DNA from: Tateyamaria pelophila
GTDB taxonomy: Bacteria; Pseudomonadota; Alphaproteobacteria; Rhodobacterales; Rhodobacteraceae
Reading direction: 5' to 3'
Length of the DNA stretch: 64,000 nucleotides
NCBI RefSeq assembly: GCF_019966495.1
Contig: NZ_JAIMIA010000012.1
Coordinates: forward strand, 1-64,000
The notes beneath the pieces were generated by a model. The model ran no database searches. It was not told where the DNA came from and worked only from the letters and a program-made list of their open reading frames with translations. Each line of letters begins with the position of its first letter. Positions within the stretch are counted from its first letter, which is position 1. Both the position numbers and the translations under genes were made by a program. Of this stretch, positions 1 to 8,038 are shown in pieces.

Positions 1-1
1 G

Positions 2-127
2 AGGCGGCTGGTCTATAAGCGGGAAGTCGCGGCCGTGACGGTCATGCAGCTTACCGAAAGTGCCGCATTGCCGTGGGTGGATCAGGCGGCGGTGGTCTTT
101 GATGAGGCCGAACAAGGTGGTGTCTGA
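2..127 (+). CDS. C-terminal fragment of an unidentified protein (cut by window edge)
   Basis: An open frame runs in from the left edge and ends at TGA 125-127. The visible 41 residues contain several charged and hydrophobic residues (ending DEAEQGGV) but no motif I recognise. No function is proposed. It could be a genuine gene tail, since the frame is open to the edge and has a reasonable composition, but chance cannot be excluded over so short a length. Confidence 0.35.
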   Translation, partial: RRLVYKREVAAVTVMQLTESAALPWVDQAAVVFDEAEQGGV

Positions 128-658
128 AGAACATTATCGGCCCATTGCCGACGTCCAACAGTGATCTTGAATGCTGCGGTGCGGCCCGTCATTCCTGCCG
201 TTCGTGCACAGCGCAGCATTTCTTCGGCTGAAACGTCGGTCTGCAGACTTTTCCGCCATTTGCTGCACATGCATCATCTCAAGTTTATAGGTGTGGCATC
301 GAGTGATGAAGGGCAGATTGCGGACTTTAGGCCAAGCCTAACCTGTTGGCTGAAGCAGCCGGTACATCCCATTACTAACTGGTACTTTACCTCCGAAGAC
401 GCCAGAATAAAGCTTGCTCAGCTTTGCCCGCAAATTGCCTGAATCAAGGGACTAGTGTCGCGCTTCGAGCTCCATGATTTTTCAGTCCAAAAATCCCGAA
501 AAAACTGCCGCCGAGACCAAAAAACCGATCAGTTCACCGACAGACAATACAACAACCGCACGACCTGCACAGATGGCTTGATCGGAGCGCAATACAGCCG
601 CAATATCCGGGAGAACGCATTCTACTTGGGGAATGTCGGGTAGAATGAGATCGCAGAA
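128..658. other. Gene-poor gap of about 530 bp
   Basis: No convincing gene is seen. A 93-codon plus-strand frame (161-442) lacks a ribosome-binding site and its residues look unconstrained until its last 20 or so, so it may be a decayed remnant. A minus-strand frame at about 472-650 reads smoothly but has no clear start. The stretch is less GC-rich than the core genes to the right of 8 kb. Confidence 0.4.
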
Positions 659-1267
659 TTGGAAACTGAACCGCCATTCGAGGTATGCAAAACGGGCTTC
701 GTTGCGCTAATCCACCAGTTGGACAGGCAAAGCCGCTCGGGCGAGAATGTGACGCTGGGTGACGCAATCGAACAGGCGGGCGTGCGGGTGCACGGGGCAG
801 CGATCTTGTTGATGGCGCTGCCTGAATCCCTCCCCCTGCCGATTCCCAGCATGGGGGCAATATTGGGCGTGCCTCTGATTGCTGTTTCAGCGCATTTAGC
901 GCTATTCGGCGAACGAGGCAATCTGCCGACCAATGCTCGCGCTCTCGTACTACCGGAGCGGATGATCGAGATGATGTCCCGCTATATGGTCAAGCCGCTT
1001 CGCTATGCCGAACGTATTAGCCGACCCAGACTACCGAGACTGGCAAGTCATGAAAGGCTCATCGGTATCGTGTGCGTGCTGATGTCGTTGTTTCTGCTAC
1101 TGCCCATCCCACTGATGAACGCTTTTCCCGCCATCGCGCTTGTGTGCCTGTCATGGGGGCTTGTGCAGGGCGACGGGCTACTAGTGGGTGTTGGGATCGT
1201 CATTTCAACAGCCGTCGTACTGAGTTTCTTGGCTATTGGTGACCGACTGGTATCGCTTGTAGGCTAG
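659..1267 (+). CDS. exoD: ExoD-family exopolysaccharide-synthesis membrane protein
   Basis: A 202-residue protein that matches the ExoD family in layout: a soluble N-terminus, the signature around ILLMALPESLPLPIPSMGA (about residues 49-68), and two or three C-terminal membrane helices (about 135-200). ExoD proteins affect exopolysaccharide production and alkali tolerance in rhizobia; the biochemical role is unclear. The start is TTG at 659, because an in-frame TAG at 641-643 leaves no upstream ATG; the ribosome-binding site is weak. The gene stands alone, with no polysaccharide genes nearby. Confidence 0.8.
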   Translation: METEPPFEVCKTGFVALIHQLDRQSRSGENVTLGDAIEQAGVRVHGAAILLMALPESLPLPIPSMGAILGVPLIAVSAHLALFGERGNLPTNARALVLPERMIEMMSRYMVKPLRYAERISRPRLPRLASHERLIGIVCVLMSLFLLLPIPLMNAFPAIALVCLSWGLVQGDGLLVGVGIVISTAVVLSFLAIGDRLVSLVG

Positions 1268-1400
1268 CTGAGAGGATGCGGGTGATGCTGCATTCGTAAC
1301 CTACGACTGCTACGGGCTCGCAGCCGCCGACCAACGCACCAGCCAGCTGACAACTTATGCGTGTGCGCTTCTGCAACCTAAGTGTCAAAAACGGTCGTTT
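1263..1400 (+). repeat. Dispersed intergenic element, copy A (post-stop position)
   Basis: This stretch begins at the stop codon of the ExoD-like gene and resembles 3931-4075, which likewise begins at a stop codon. Shared blocks are GGCTAGC at the start, a GCTaCGGGCTcGCaGCCGCC-like block in the middle, and GTGTCAaAAACGGTCGT at the end. The copies are strongly diverged. A shorter trace of the end block (GTGTCAAAAACAGTGAG) follows the PPOX gene at about 2897. Function is unknown. Confidence 0.4.
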
Positions 1401-1552
1401 TCGCCGGTGTCACAAACATATGAGTTTTGTCATTGTATTCCGATTTCTCTCGCAAACCTTTCCGAAAGACCGTCTTTCAAGGGAGCCAAGATTTGGCCGA
1501 GTGCGGGAAACCTGCTATCTTCTTGCGAAATGCTTCAGAAAGGGATACGGAT

Positions 1553-2044
1553 TTGTCATCTGGGCACACAGGCCGCTGTCTTTGCGGAAATGTTAGCTAC
1601 GATACGGGCAAAGATCCCCTTTGGGTAACGGTCTGCTACTGCCGGTTTTGCCAGCGCGCCACGGGATCGGATCGAATGATCGAGCCGATTTTCGAACGGG
1701 ACTCCTTTGCCTTCAAAGGCGGCTCTCCCACGGTTTACACCTTACCATCAGACGGGAGCGGCAAAGACATCAATGTCCATTTCTGCGAAAAATGCGGCAC
1801 TAAGCTTGCATTGACCTTCGAGCGTTGGCCGAACCGAATTGGAATCTACGTGGGCACCCTGAACGATCCGGTGTCGATTGAACCAACCAAAGAAAACAGC
1901 AAACATATCTTCGCGTCAGAAGCGCGTCCCGGGACGATTTTGCCGCCGGGTTTCAAAATCTTTGACCGTCATGCCACCGAGAATGACGGTACGCCAATTG
2001 AGCCGACAGTCCACTCAACGCCTTACGTCGTTGAGAATTGGTGA
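1553..2044 (+). CDS. GFA family zinc protein (CENP-V/GFA-like)
   Basis: A 163-residue protein of the glutathione-dependent formaldehyde-activating (GFA) family. The zinc cysteines are visible as GRCLCGNVSY near the N-terminus, CYCRFCQR about 20 residues later and HFCEKCGTKL mid-protein. I chose TTG at 1553 because AAAGGGA sits eight bases upstream and translation then starts just before the conserved CLCG. The frame is open back to ATG 1427, but that would add 42 residues with no family resemblance. GFA members bind Zn and sometimes glutathione; the substrate is not predictable. The gene stands alone between long gaps. Confidence 0.8.
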   Translation: MSSGHTGRCLCGNVSYDTGKDPLWVTVCYCRFCQRATGSDRMIEPIFERDSFAFKGGSPTVYTLPSDGSGKDINVHFCEKCGTKLALTFERWPNRIGIYVGTLNDPVSIEPTKENSKHIFASEARPGTILPPGFKIFDRHATENDGTPIEPTVHSTPYVVENW

Positions 2045-2234
2045 CATGCGTCATGTCGGATCGTATAGCGGCGTTGCGGCACATGGATGCCAATAAACCC
2101 AGAACAAACCTTCCCGGTCAAAAACTGTTGTTATGGCCGATGGCAGAAACGTATAAGTTTTGTCCAAATCAGCGCGCCGCGTGACAATTGCGCGGTAATT
2201 CAGCAAACTCGTCTTAAGATCGTAGGAGAGCTAG

Positions 2235-2864
2235 ATGCCGCTTGAACTGTCCGATCCCGTAACGAGCCAGAAAAAGCTCCGAGAGATCGTCCCGGAGTGG
2301 AAGGGCAATGCAAGCAAGAAAGACCTCGACCGCGTCAACTACGTGGCGCGGGAGTTCATTGCTCGGTCGCCTTACGTGATCATTTCCTCTGCTGGTGTTG
2401 AAGACCGTCACGACGTCTCCCCGAAAGGTGACGCGCCAGGTTTTGTGCATGTGTACGATGACAAGACTCTCCTCGTGCCTGACCGGCTGGGAAATCATCG
2501 CGTCGATACCTTTGAAAACCTCTTGATTGATGACCGGGTTGGGGTGTTGTTCCTCGTTCCCGGCCACAAGGAAACGCTACGGATCGCCGGGCGCGGACGC
2601 ATTGCCGCTGACGAAACACTGCGCGAACGCTTCGAAATCAACGGGCGGCTGCCTGACCTCGTTCTGGTGGTCGATGTGGAACAGGTCTTCATGCACTGCT
2701 CGAAGTCGTTGGTTCGCTCGAAGCTCTGGTCACCTGACACATGGGAACATGCACAGGACGCACCCAGCTTGGCTCAGTGGGTCAAATCAACCGTCGATAC
2801 TGAAGAATCTCTCGAACAAGTGCAGGGCAACCATGATCGAGATCGGGAAACACGACTGTACTGA
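2235..2864 (+). CDS. PPOX-type FMN-dependent flavoprotein (pyridoxamine 5'-phosphate oxidase family)
   Basis: A 209-residue member of the pyridoxamine-phosphate-oxidase-like fold, closest in layout to the MSMEG_1061-type subfamily. Residues consistent with the FMN-binding barrel are VIISSAGVEDRHDVSPKGD, then LLVPDRLGNHRVDTFENL, then the barrel strand VGVLFLVPG. The CSKSLVRSKLW segment near residue 155 is typical of this subfamily. ATG 2235 is preceded by a good GGAGAG site. The family includes oxidases and reductases of small molecules; no substrate can be assigned. Confidence 0.85.
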   Translation: MPLELSDPVTSQKKLREIVPEWKGNASKKDLDRVNYVAREFIARSPYVIISSAGVEDRHDVSPKGDAPGFVHVYDDKTLLVPDRLGNHRVDTFENLLIDDRVGVLFLVPGHKETLRIAGRGRIAADETLRERFEINGRLPDLVLVVDVEQVFMHCSKSLVRSKLWSPDTWEHAQDAPSLAQWVKSTVDTEESLEQVQGNHDRDRETRLY

Positions 2865-2936
2865 TCTTGGTATCAAAGGTTTGCCAAAACCTGCGTGTCA
2901 AAAACAGTGAGTTTCGATCGCTAACAGTCTTTCAAT

Positions 2937-3320
2937 CTAAGGGCGAGCGATTGCCGTTGCTTCGATGGAAAGAAGAAGCCCCATTGGCAAGTCGACGATT
3001 GGGGTCGACCGTGCGGGGGCATCTTTTGGGAAATACTCGGCGAACATGTCGTTTAGCGCTGCGCGCTCATTGGCATCGCCGAGCCAAGTGATCACTTTCA
3101 CAACGTCGCCCATCGAAGTACCCGAGCATGCCAGACAGGTCTTGAGGTTCTCGAAAGCTTGCTTGGCCTGGCTTTCAAAATCTTCGCCAGCCTTTTGCCC
3201 CGTTTGAGGAACGATGCCCGCTTGACCGGAAACGAACAAAAAGTCGCCTGCCCTGACCACTGTTGAATAGGCACCGTAGGGTGCTGGCATATCTGGATGT
3301 TCAACGATGCTTTTTTCCAA
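2937..3320 (-). CDS. ridA: RidA/YjgF family protein (enamine/imine deaminase-like)
   Basis: About 127 residues of the RidA fold: PAPYGAYSTVVRAGDFLFVSGQ near the N-terminus, QAFENLKTCLACSG in the middle, and ARSTPIVDLPMGLLLSIEATA at the end. The last block carries the conserved Arg that binds the substrate carboxylate in deaminating RidA proteins. RidA members hydrolyse reactive enamine/imine intermediates. I prefer the TTG start at 3320, which has GGAGG eight bases upstream; a GTG at 3335 would overlap that site. It is convergent with the PPOX gene and divergent from the MaoC gene. Confidence 0.85.
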   Translation of the reverse strand: MEKSIVEHPDMPAPYGAYSTVVRAGDFLFVSGQAGIVPQTGQKAGEDFESQAKQAFENLKTCLACSGTSMGDVVKVITWLGDANERAALNDMFAEYFPKDAPARSTPIVDLPMGLLLSIEATAIARP

Positions 3321-3488
3321 TGCAGGTTCCTCCACAAGGTAGATATACGATCAGCCTAGTGCCTGCACCTGTGACCGATCAACAAGAGGGTTCTTCCAAG
3401 GATGGCCCGAATGAGGGAATGTTGTAGGCAGACCTCTGCAAGGAGGCTTACTGACGAATAATCCACCGAATCCCAAAGGTCTTGGAAT

Positions 3489-3938
3489 ATGTACGGCAAA
3501 TACTTCGACGACATGTCGGTCGGCGACACTTTCGAAACAGGCGGTATCACCCTTACCGAAAGCGCCATTGTAGACTTCGCGCTGACATACGACCCGCAGC
3601 CCTTCCATATTGACAAGATGGCCGCCACAGAGTCGATCTTTGGCGATCTCATCGCGAGCGGGTTCCAAACTCTGGCTTTCACCTTCCGTCTGTTTCGGGA
3701 TACTGGCGTGCTCACCGGCACGAACCTGGGTGGACATGGCATGGACGAGTTGCGTTGGCTTGCGCCGGTCTACCCTGGCGACACGCTCCATGCACGGGTC
3801 ACGGTCGAAAAGATGACCCCGTCACGATCGAAGCCCGATCGTGGAGTGATCCGGTTCCGCTACCTAACCTACAACCAGGACGATGTCGAAGTGCTCAGTG
3901 TAATCATGGACCATGTGGTGGCACGCAGGGCAGGCTAG
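3489..3938 (+). CDS. MaoC-family (R)-specific enoyl-CoA hydratase-like protein
   Basis: A 149-residue single hot-dog domain. The hydratase motif is seen as TYDPQPFHID (about residues 35-44), giving the Asp and His that activate water in (R)-specific enoyl-CoA hydratases, and VYPGDTLHARVTV supplies the second half of the fold. A partial AAAGG site lies nine bases before ATG 3489. Such proteins hydrate enoyl-CoA or act as stand-alone dehydratases. The substrate is unknown, and no CoA genes are adjacent. Confidence 0.85.
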   Translation: MYGKYFDDMSVGDTFETGGITLTESAIVDFALTYDPQPFHIDKMAATESIFGDLIASGFQTLAFTFRLFRDTGVLTGTNLGGHGMDELRWLAPVYPGDTLHARVTVEKMTPSRSKPDRGVIRFRYLTYNQDDVEVLSVIMDHVVARRAG

Positions 3939-4075
3939 CAGCGGGCGCCTTACAGAGCCACCATACGGCTTCTGCTTCGGGCTTGCTGCCGCCATACGGC
4001 ACATCTGACGACAACCCGCTTTGGTTGCGTCAGTGCAAAACTCGTGTGTCACAAACGGTCGTATTTGGCCGAAAT
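3931..4075 (+). repeat. Dispersed intergenic element, copy B (post-stop position)
   Basis: The element begins at the stop codon of the MaoC gene and is a diverged relative of 1263-1400. Both begin GGCTAGC, both have a TGCT.CGGGCT.GC.GCCGCC block, and both end in GTGTCA.AAACGGTCGT. The end block contains an imperfect inverted repeat (AAACG-gt-CGtTTT). It may be a remnant of an ancient mobile repeat or a 3'-end structure. Confidence 0.4.
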
Positions 4076-4201
4076 TCTGTTCACAACTAAGAGGCGAGCG
4101 ACGGCCATGCACCTTGCTTGACGCTACCGACAGCGGACGAAACCGCCATTTGAACTCACATCAGAGACGACTGTTTCGGGAGTAAAACCAAATTCCGCGC
4201 C

Positions 4202-5794
4202 TCAGGCCCGCCGAGCAATCAAATCTGCAGCTTTCTCCGCAATCATGATGACAGGTGCGTTAGGGTGGCCCGTGTTCATTTGCGGCATCACAGATGCATC
4301 AGCAATGGACAGACCTTGAAGTCCGTGCACGCGCAGATCGGGTGCAACCACACAATCATCACCCTGACCCATCCTGCAAGTGCCAACCGGATGAAATGAC
4401 GTAGACGAGATTTCGCGAATAGCATCTAAAATTTCAGCATCGCTTTGACAGTCGGGGCCAGGAGATATCTCCACCGGATTCAGTTTTGCGAAGGCGTCCT
4501 GCGACACGATCTTGCGCGCTTCGCGAATAATCGCACGCATCAGGTCAATATCTGCCGGATCGCTGAGATAGCCGGGATCAATGACAGGTCTATCCAGAGG
4601 GTCAGCTGAAGTAATTGTCACCCGCCCACGGCTCCATGGGCGGGTGGGAAAGCCTGATATCGTAAATCCGTGCCGGTCCGGTGGGCGATACTCTGGCGCA
4701 CCCATGCTGATGAAGAATGGGATCATTAGCAATTCAATGTCGGGCACTTCGACATGAGGTCCTGATCTAAGAAAAGCACCGGATTCAAAGTGGTTAGTGG
4801 TCAAAGGTCCGCGGCGTTCTTCTATGTATTGGCGTTCAACTTCTGCTGTTTGCTCCGCAGTTCGGCCGTAGAAAGTTAGGGGTTGGTCGATCTCCCAGCG
4901 AGCTCGATAGTGAAAGTGGTCCTGCAAATTCTCACCCACGCCAGGCATGTCGTGTTTCACTAAAACGCCCACCTCATTTAACAGATTTGCCGGTCCAATT
5001 CCGGAAAGTTGCAGAATCTGCGGTGAGCCGATGGCTCCCGCACACAATACAGTTTCTTGCGCTGTGGCATGTTGCGTTTGCCCGCCAGCAAGATAGTTCA
5101 CACCTTCCACTCGGGTGCCCTGCAATTGCAGCGACAAAACCGTTGCACCGGTCACGACAGTTAGGTTGGATCGCTCCATCGCCGCAGCAAGATATGTTTG
5201 GGCAGTGCTACCTCTTCGGCTGTCCTGCAACGTCGCGGGAAAGTAACCGCAGCCGTCTATGTCTGTGCCATTTAAATCAGGATTGAACGGCACCTCCGCC
5301 TGCTGGCAGGCTTCGATGAATACTTCTGTCAGGGGCGACCGCTCGCCGGGCTTAGTTACTGTCAGCGGTCCGCTATATCCGTGGATCGAAGACTCTCCTT
5401 CGACCTGCCAATTCTCCGCTTTTTTGAAGTAAGGCAAGACTTCTTCCCAACCCCAACCGCTCGCGCCCATTTGTTGCCACATGTTGTAATCTGTTGGGTG
5501 CCCTCGCAAGTAGATCATGTAATTGATCGAGCCTGTGCCACCAATGCAACGTCCGCGCGGGTAAGCCATCTGTCGCCCCGAGAGCGCACCTTGAGGGGCC
5601 GTGCGAAAAGCCCAGTCAAATCGTGTGTTGGTTAGTGCGCCAAATTTGGCCGGAGTGTTGATGCGCGGGTCTTCACTGGGGCCTCCTGCTTCTAGAAGTA
5701 AAACACGGCGGTTCTTGTCCTCAGTCAGACGCGAAGCGAGCACGCAGCCAGCACTTCCTGCGCCGACCACGATCACATCAAATATGTTGGACAT
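4202..5794 (-). CDS. GMC-family FAD-dependent oxidoreductase (choline/alcohol dehydrogenase-like)
   Basis: A full-length 530-residue glucose-methanol-choline oxidoreductase. The FAD-binding GAGSAGCVLASRL is at residues 11-23, LLLEAGG follows, and GMC signatures appear as PRGRCIGGTGSINYMIYLRG and GAIGSPQILQLSGIGP. The catalytic-region HPVGTCRMG and the C-terminal NTGHPNAP (His) are both present. Start ATG 5794 has a strong AGGAGG six bases upstream. The substrate is probably an alcohol or choline-type compound; no betB or betI lies nearby, so a dedicated choline role is not supported. Confidence 0.9.
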   Translation of the reverse strand: MSNIFDVIVVGAGSAGCVLASRLTEDKNRRVLLLEAGGPSEDPRINTPAKFGALTNTRFDWAFRTAPQGALSGRQMAYPRGRCIGGTGSINYMIYLRGHPTDYNMWQQMGASGWGWEEVLPYFKKAENWQVEGESSIHGYSGPLTVTKPGERSPLTEVFIEACQQAEVPFNPDLNGTDIDGCGYFPATLQDSRRGSTAQTYLAAAMERSNLTVVTGATVLSLQLQGTRVEGVNYLAGGQTQHATAQETVLCAGAIGSPQILQLSGIGPANLLNEVGVLVKHDMPGVGENLQDHFHYRARWEIDQPLTFYGRTAEQTAEVERQYIEERRGPLTTNHFESGAFLRSGPHVEVPDIELLMIPFFISMGAPEYRPPDRHGFTISGFPTRPWSRGRVTITSADPLDRPVIDPGYLSDPADIDLMRAIIREARKIVSQDAFAKLNPVEISPGPDCQSDAEILDAIREISSTSFHPVGTCRMGQGDDCVVAPDLRVHGLQGLSIADASVMPQMNTGHPNAPVIMIAEKAADLIARRA

Positions 5795-5890
5795 GCCAAA
5801 CCTCCTGAAGGTTTACAACTGGAGGGTAGCTGAAAGTCACTTTTCATTCAATCGACGAGCCTCTGGTTCTGGACGCAATGTCTGTTCTAA

Positions 5891-5970
5891 GCTCACTGCC
5901 GACCTTCGCTGCGGTTGCACACGAAATCAACGCCGAGCCGGAAGACGAACGGTCGTAGTGCGGACACAGC
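5891..5970 (+). repeat. Intergenic dispersed repeat, copy 1
   Basis: About 80 bp beginning GCTCACTGCCGACCTTCGCT and continuing through GAAATCAACGCCGAG to AGTGCGGAC. It matches 6921-7000 closely and 7449-7480 over its first 32 bases. Copies 1 and 2 are direct repeats flanking the oxidoreductase gene at 6043-6912. Confidence 0.8.
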
Positions 5971-6042
5971 CGACCTTGGTCATCTTGCTGTTTGCGCATA
6001 GTGTCAGTGTATTCGTCTTGCATTTGCTATGGAGACTACGAA

Positions 6043-6912
6043 ATGAGCGAAGTTACAATCTTTGGGCTTGGGTTGATGGGATTGGCGATTGCCAAAGCCT
6101 ACCAAAAAGAAGGCATTCCTCTAACCGTTTGGAACCGCACAATCAAAAAAGCAGAGGCGTTGGCGGCCGAGAATGTCGCCGTCGCTCAATCGATTTCAGA
6201 CGCGATCGTTGCAAGCCCGGTTTCAATCATCTGTGTAGACGACCCCAATTCGGTTCTTACCCTTTTTGGACAAAGTCAGGTTGAGCCGCTGCTCGATGGT
6301 CGGACAATTATTCAACTCAGCACATGCCTGCCAAAACAGGTAAGAGAAGACCTAAGCTGGCTGGTTGGAAGACACGCTGACTTTCTGTACGGAGCTATTC
6401 ACTGTGGCCCTCAAGATTTGGGAACGAAAGACGGTAATATACTGATTTCCGGGCCTCCTTCTACCTACAAGCCGGTTGAAGGCCTCATTGGTCATCTGGG
6501 CGGGCAGATCAACTATCTCGGAGACGACATCGCCGCCGCGTCCACACTTGACCTGGCATGGTTGTCGACCCGTTTCGGTGAGTTCATGGGAATGCTGCAC
6601 GCTTCAAACGTTTGCCGATCGGAGGGGATTGAGCTTCAAAAATTCATTGCGATGTTTCCTGATGATGCACGCATTCAGCATCATGTCGGAACGATACGAG
6701 ATGGCACTTACGATCAAAGAACGGCCACGTTATCCGTTTGGCAGGCATCGCTCGAACTGTTGAAGCAGCAAGCTATTGACGCTGGCATAGATGCCGAGTT
6801 TCCAAACCACGTTGGAGGCCTTTTCGAGAAGGCAATCAAAGCAGGCTACGGCGAAGAACATGTTATGGCTTTGTTCAAAGTTCTGAAAGGCGATGAAGGA
6901 ACTGTCGCTTGA
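6043..6912 (+). CDS. NAD(P)-dependent oxidoreductase, imine-reductase/6-PGDH-like
   Basis: A 289-residue protein of the 6-phosphogluconate-dehydrogenase-like superfamily. The Rossmann motif GLGLMGLAIA is at residues 7-16, followed by VWNRT (NADPH-type Arg). The second half, STLDLAWLSTRFGEFMGMLH, resembles imine reductases, in which the catalytic Lys of beta-hydroxyacid dehydrogenases is absent. ATG 6043 has GGAGA ten bases upstream; earlier in-frame ATG 5992 has no site. The gene is bracketed by two direct copies of an 80-bp repeat. The substrate is unknown. Confidence 0.8.
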   Translation: MSEVTIFGLGLMGLAIAKAYQKEGIPLTVWNRTIKKAEALAAENVAVAQSISDAIVASPVSIICVDDPNSVLTLFGQSQVEPLLDGRTIIQLSTCLPKQVREDLSWLVGRHADFLYGAIHCGPQDLGTKDGNILISGPPSTYKPVEGLIGHLGGQINYLGDDIAAASTLDLAWLSTRFGEFMGMLHASNVCRSEGIELQKFIAMFPDDARIQHHVGTIRDGTYDQRTATLSVWQASLELLKQQAIDAGIDAEFPNHVGGLFEKAIKAGYGEEHVMALFKVLKGDEGTVA

Positions 6913-6920
6913 CAGTTTGG

Positions 6921-7000
6921 GCTCACTGCCGACCTTCGCTGCGCTTGCACACAAAATCAACGCCGAGTCAGGATACGAGCGGCAGCAGTGCGGACCGAGC
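6921..7000 (+). repeat. Intergenic dispersed repeat, copy 2
   Basis: The repeat begins nine bases after the oxidoreductase stop codon. It is near-identical to 5891-5970 over its first 60 bases (GCTCACTGCCGACCTTCGCT, then ACAAAATCAACGCCGAG) and then diverges with scattered matches up to AGTGCGGAC. Confidence 0.8.
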
Positions 7001-7133
7001 TGCCGTTAGGAGCGACAAGGTGAATGGCAGCTATGTGAGTCCTACGCTATAGTTGGCCGACAAAGGATAGACGGTTGCTTCGATTTCTCCGAGGTCGTAA
7101 AGCGCAACATCAGCCGGACATCTGAAATAGAAA

Positions 7134-7337
7134 ATGACAGGCACAAACATGAAAATGAAGCGGATCAAGATGTCCATCCTTTGGTACGTCCTTGCAGAGC
7201 TTTTTTTGGTGATGGCCTACACGTCAGACATTGTTGATCTTACGACGTTGATCATTCTTGCTTTGGTTTGCACGTTTAGTTGGCTTGCTCGGATCTTGAG
7301 TATCGTGTTCGGCGGTAACGTTAGCGGCGATAGTTGA
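7134..7337 (+). CDS. Possible small membrane protein, function unknown
   Basis: A 67-codon frame that would encode two hydrophobic helices (about residues 14-30 and 35-60) after a lysine-rich N-terminus. No good ribosome-binding site precedes ATG 7134; later Met codons at residues 6 and 8 are alternatives. The helical pattern favours a real inner-membrane peptide, but it resembles nothing I recognise. Confidence 0.3.
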   Translation: MTGTNMKMKRIKMSILWYVLAELFLVMAYTSDIVDLTTLIILALVCTFSWLARILSIVFGGNVSGDS

Positions 7338-7810
7338 ACCCAAACAGTGCATGTGACGCGACCCGGTTGGCCCCGCGCTATCTTCAAAAGACCACAGCGA
7401 TATTTTAAAGCCGCCTTTCGCTGCAAGTTATCAAACGGGTCACATTGGGCTCACTGCCGACCTTCGCTGCGTTTGCACGACAGAAAAAACTGGTCGATGC
7501 CCTGAGCGTCCGCTTTCTTCGAGCCGCCCTTTCGATTTCGCACTTGCAGCGAAAGTCCGCAATCCGCCCAAACCGACCGACGTAAGACCCGTCCCTTATA
7601 TTCGCATCGGATTGTGCTGTCGGTTGCACTTTCGAAAAGGGCGCTCGACCGAGAACACCAACACACTGAAAATTCAATACTTTTTGAAAGCGCCCTTCTG
7701 AAGCACTAGGGCGCTCGGTTAGAGACAAATGGCGTTCAGAGACTGATTTTGGGCATTTCACCAGTCTCCGAAGGGCGGTCGCCGCCGCTAAACCCCTTTG
7801 AAACCAAAAG
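7338..7810. other. Non-coding stretch with a truncated repeat and a long inverted repeat
   Basis: About 470 bp with no supported gene. It holds the third repeat copy (7449-7480) and an inverted repeat, AAGGGCGCT near 7635 against AGCGCCCTT near 7688. A second GGGCGCTCGGTTAG-like block lies near 7710. The composition suggests decayed sequence between the accessory stretch and tRNA-Ser. Confidence 0.4.
7449..7480 (+). repeat. Intergenic dispersed repeat, truncated copy 3
   Basis: It matches the first 32 bases of the repeats at 5891 and 6921 (GCTCACTGCCGACCTTCGCT, then GCGTTTGCAC) and then diverges into unrelated sequence. Confidence 0.7.
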
Positions 7811-7832
7811 AAAAAAGGCCCCGTTGGGGGCC
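7811..7832 (-). terminator. Rho-independent terminator of tRNA-Ser
   Basis: On the minus strand, a perfect GGCCCC-caac-GGGGCC hairpin is followed by six T. It lies 25 bp past the 3' end of the minus-strand tRNA-Ser. Confidence 0.85.
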
Positions 7833-7857
7833 TCGTATTGGGTTCGCGAATGGTTTC

Positions 7858-7947
7858 TGGCGGAGCGGAAGGGATTCGAACCCTCGAGACGGTTCCCCGC
7901 CTACACACTTTCCAGGCGTGCGCCTTCGACCACTCGGCCACCGCTCC
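7858..7947 (-). tRNA. tRNA-Ser (anticodon GGA)
   Basis: A class II tRNA of 90 nt with encoded CCA. The acceptor stem GGAGCGG pairs with CCGCTCC, the discriminator is G, the anticodon loop is CTGGAAA (GGA), a long variable arm is present, and the T-arm contains GGTTCGAATCC. Its 3' end points into the accessory stretch on the left. Confidence 0.95.
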
Positions 7948-8038
7948 GCTGACGTCTCTATGAATCTCGCGAGCAAAAGGCAAGCAGGTAGATCAGAAAC
8001 ATTTGCTCAAAGCGGAAAACAATTCGTGGCGTAAGGGT

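Noticed and set aside
161-442. Possible transposase remnant (C-terminus YFTSEDARIKLAQLC)
   Set aside because: Only a short tail looks protein-like; I could not tie it to a named insertion sequence and saw no terminal repeats.
7405-7983. 192-codon minus-strand frame through the tRNA-Ser gene
   Set aside because: It reads through the tRNA and its terminator; the [11 protein letters not shown]-like stretch is the tRNA translated.
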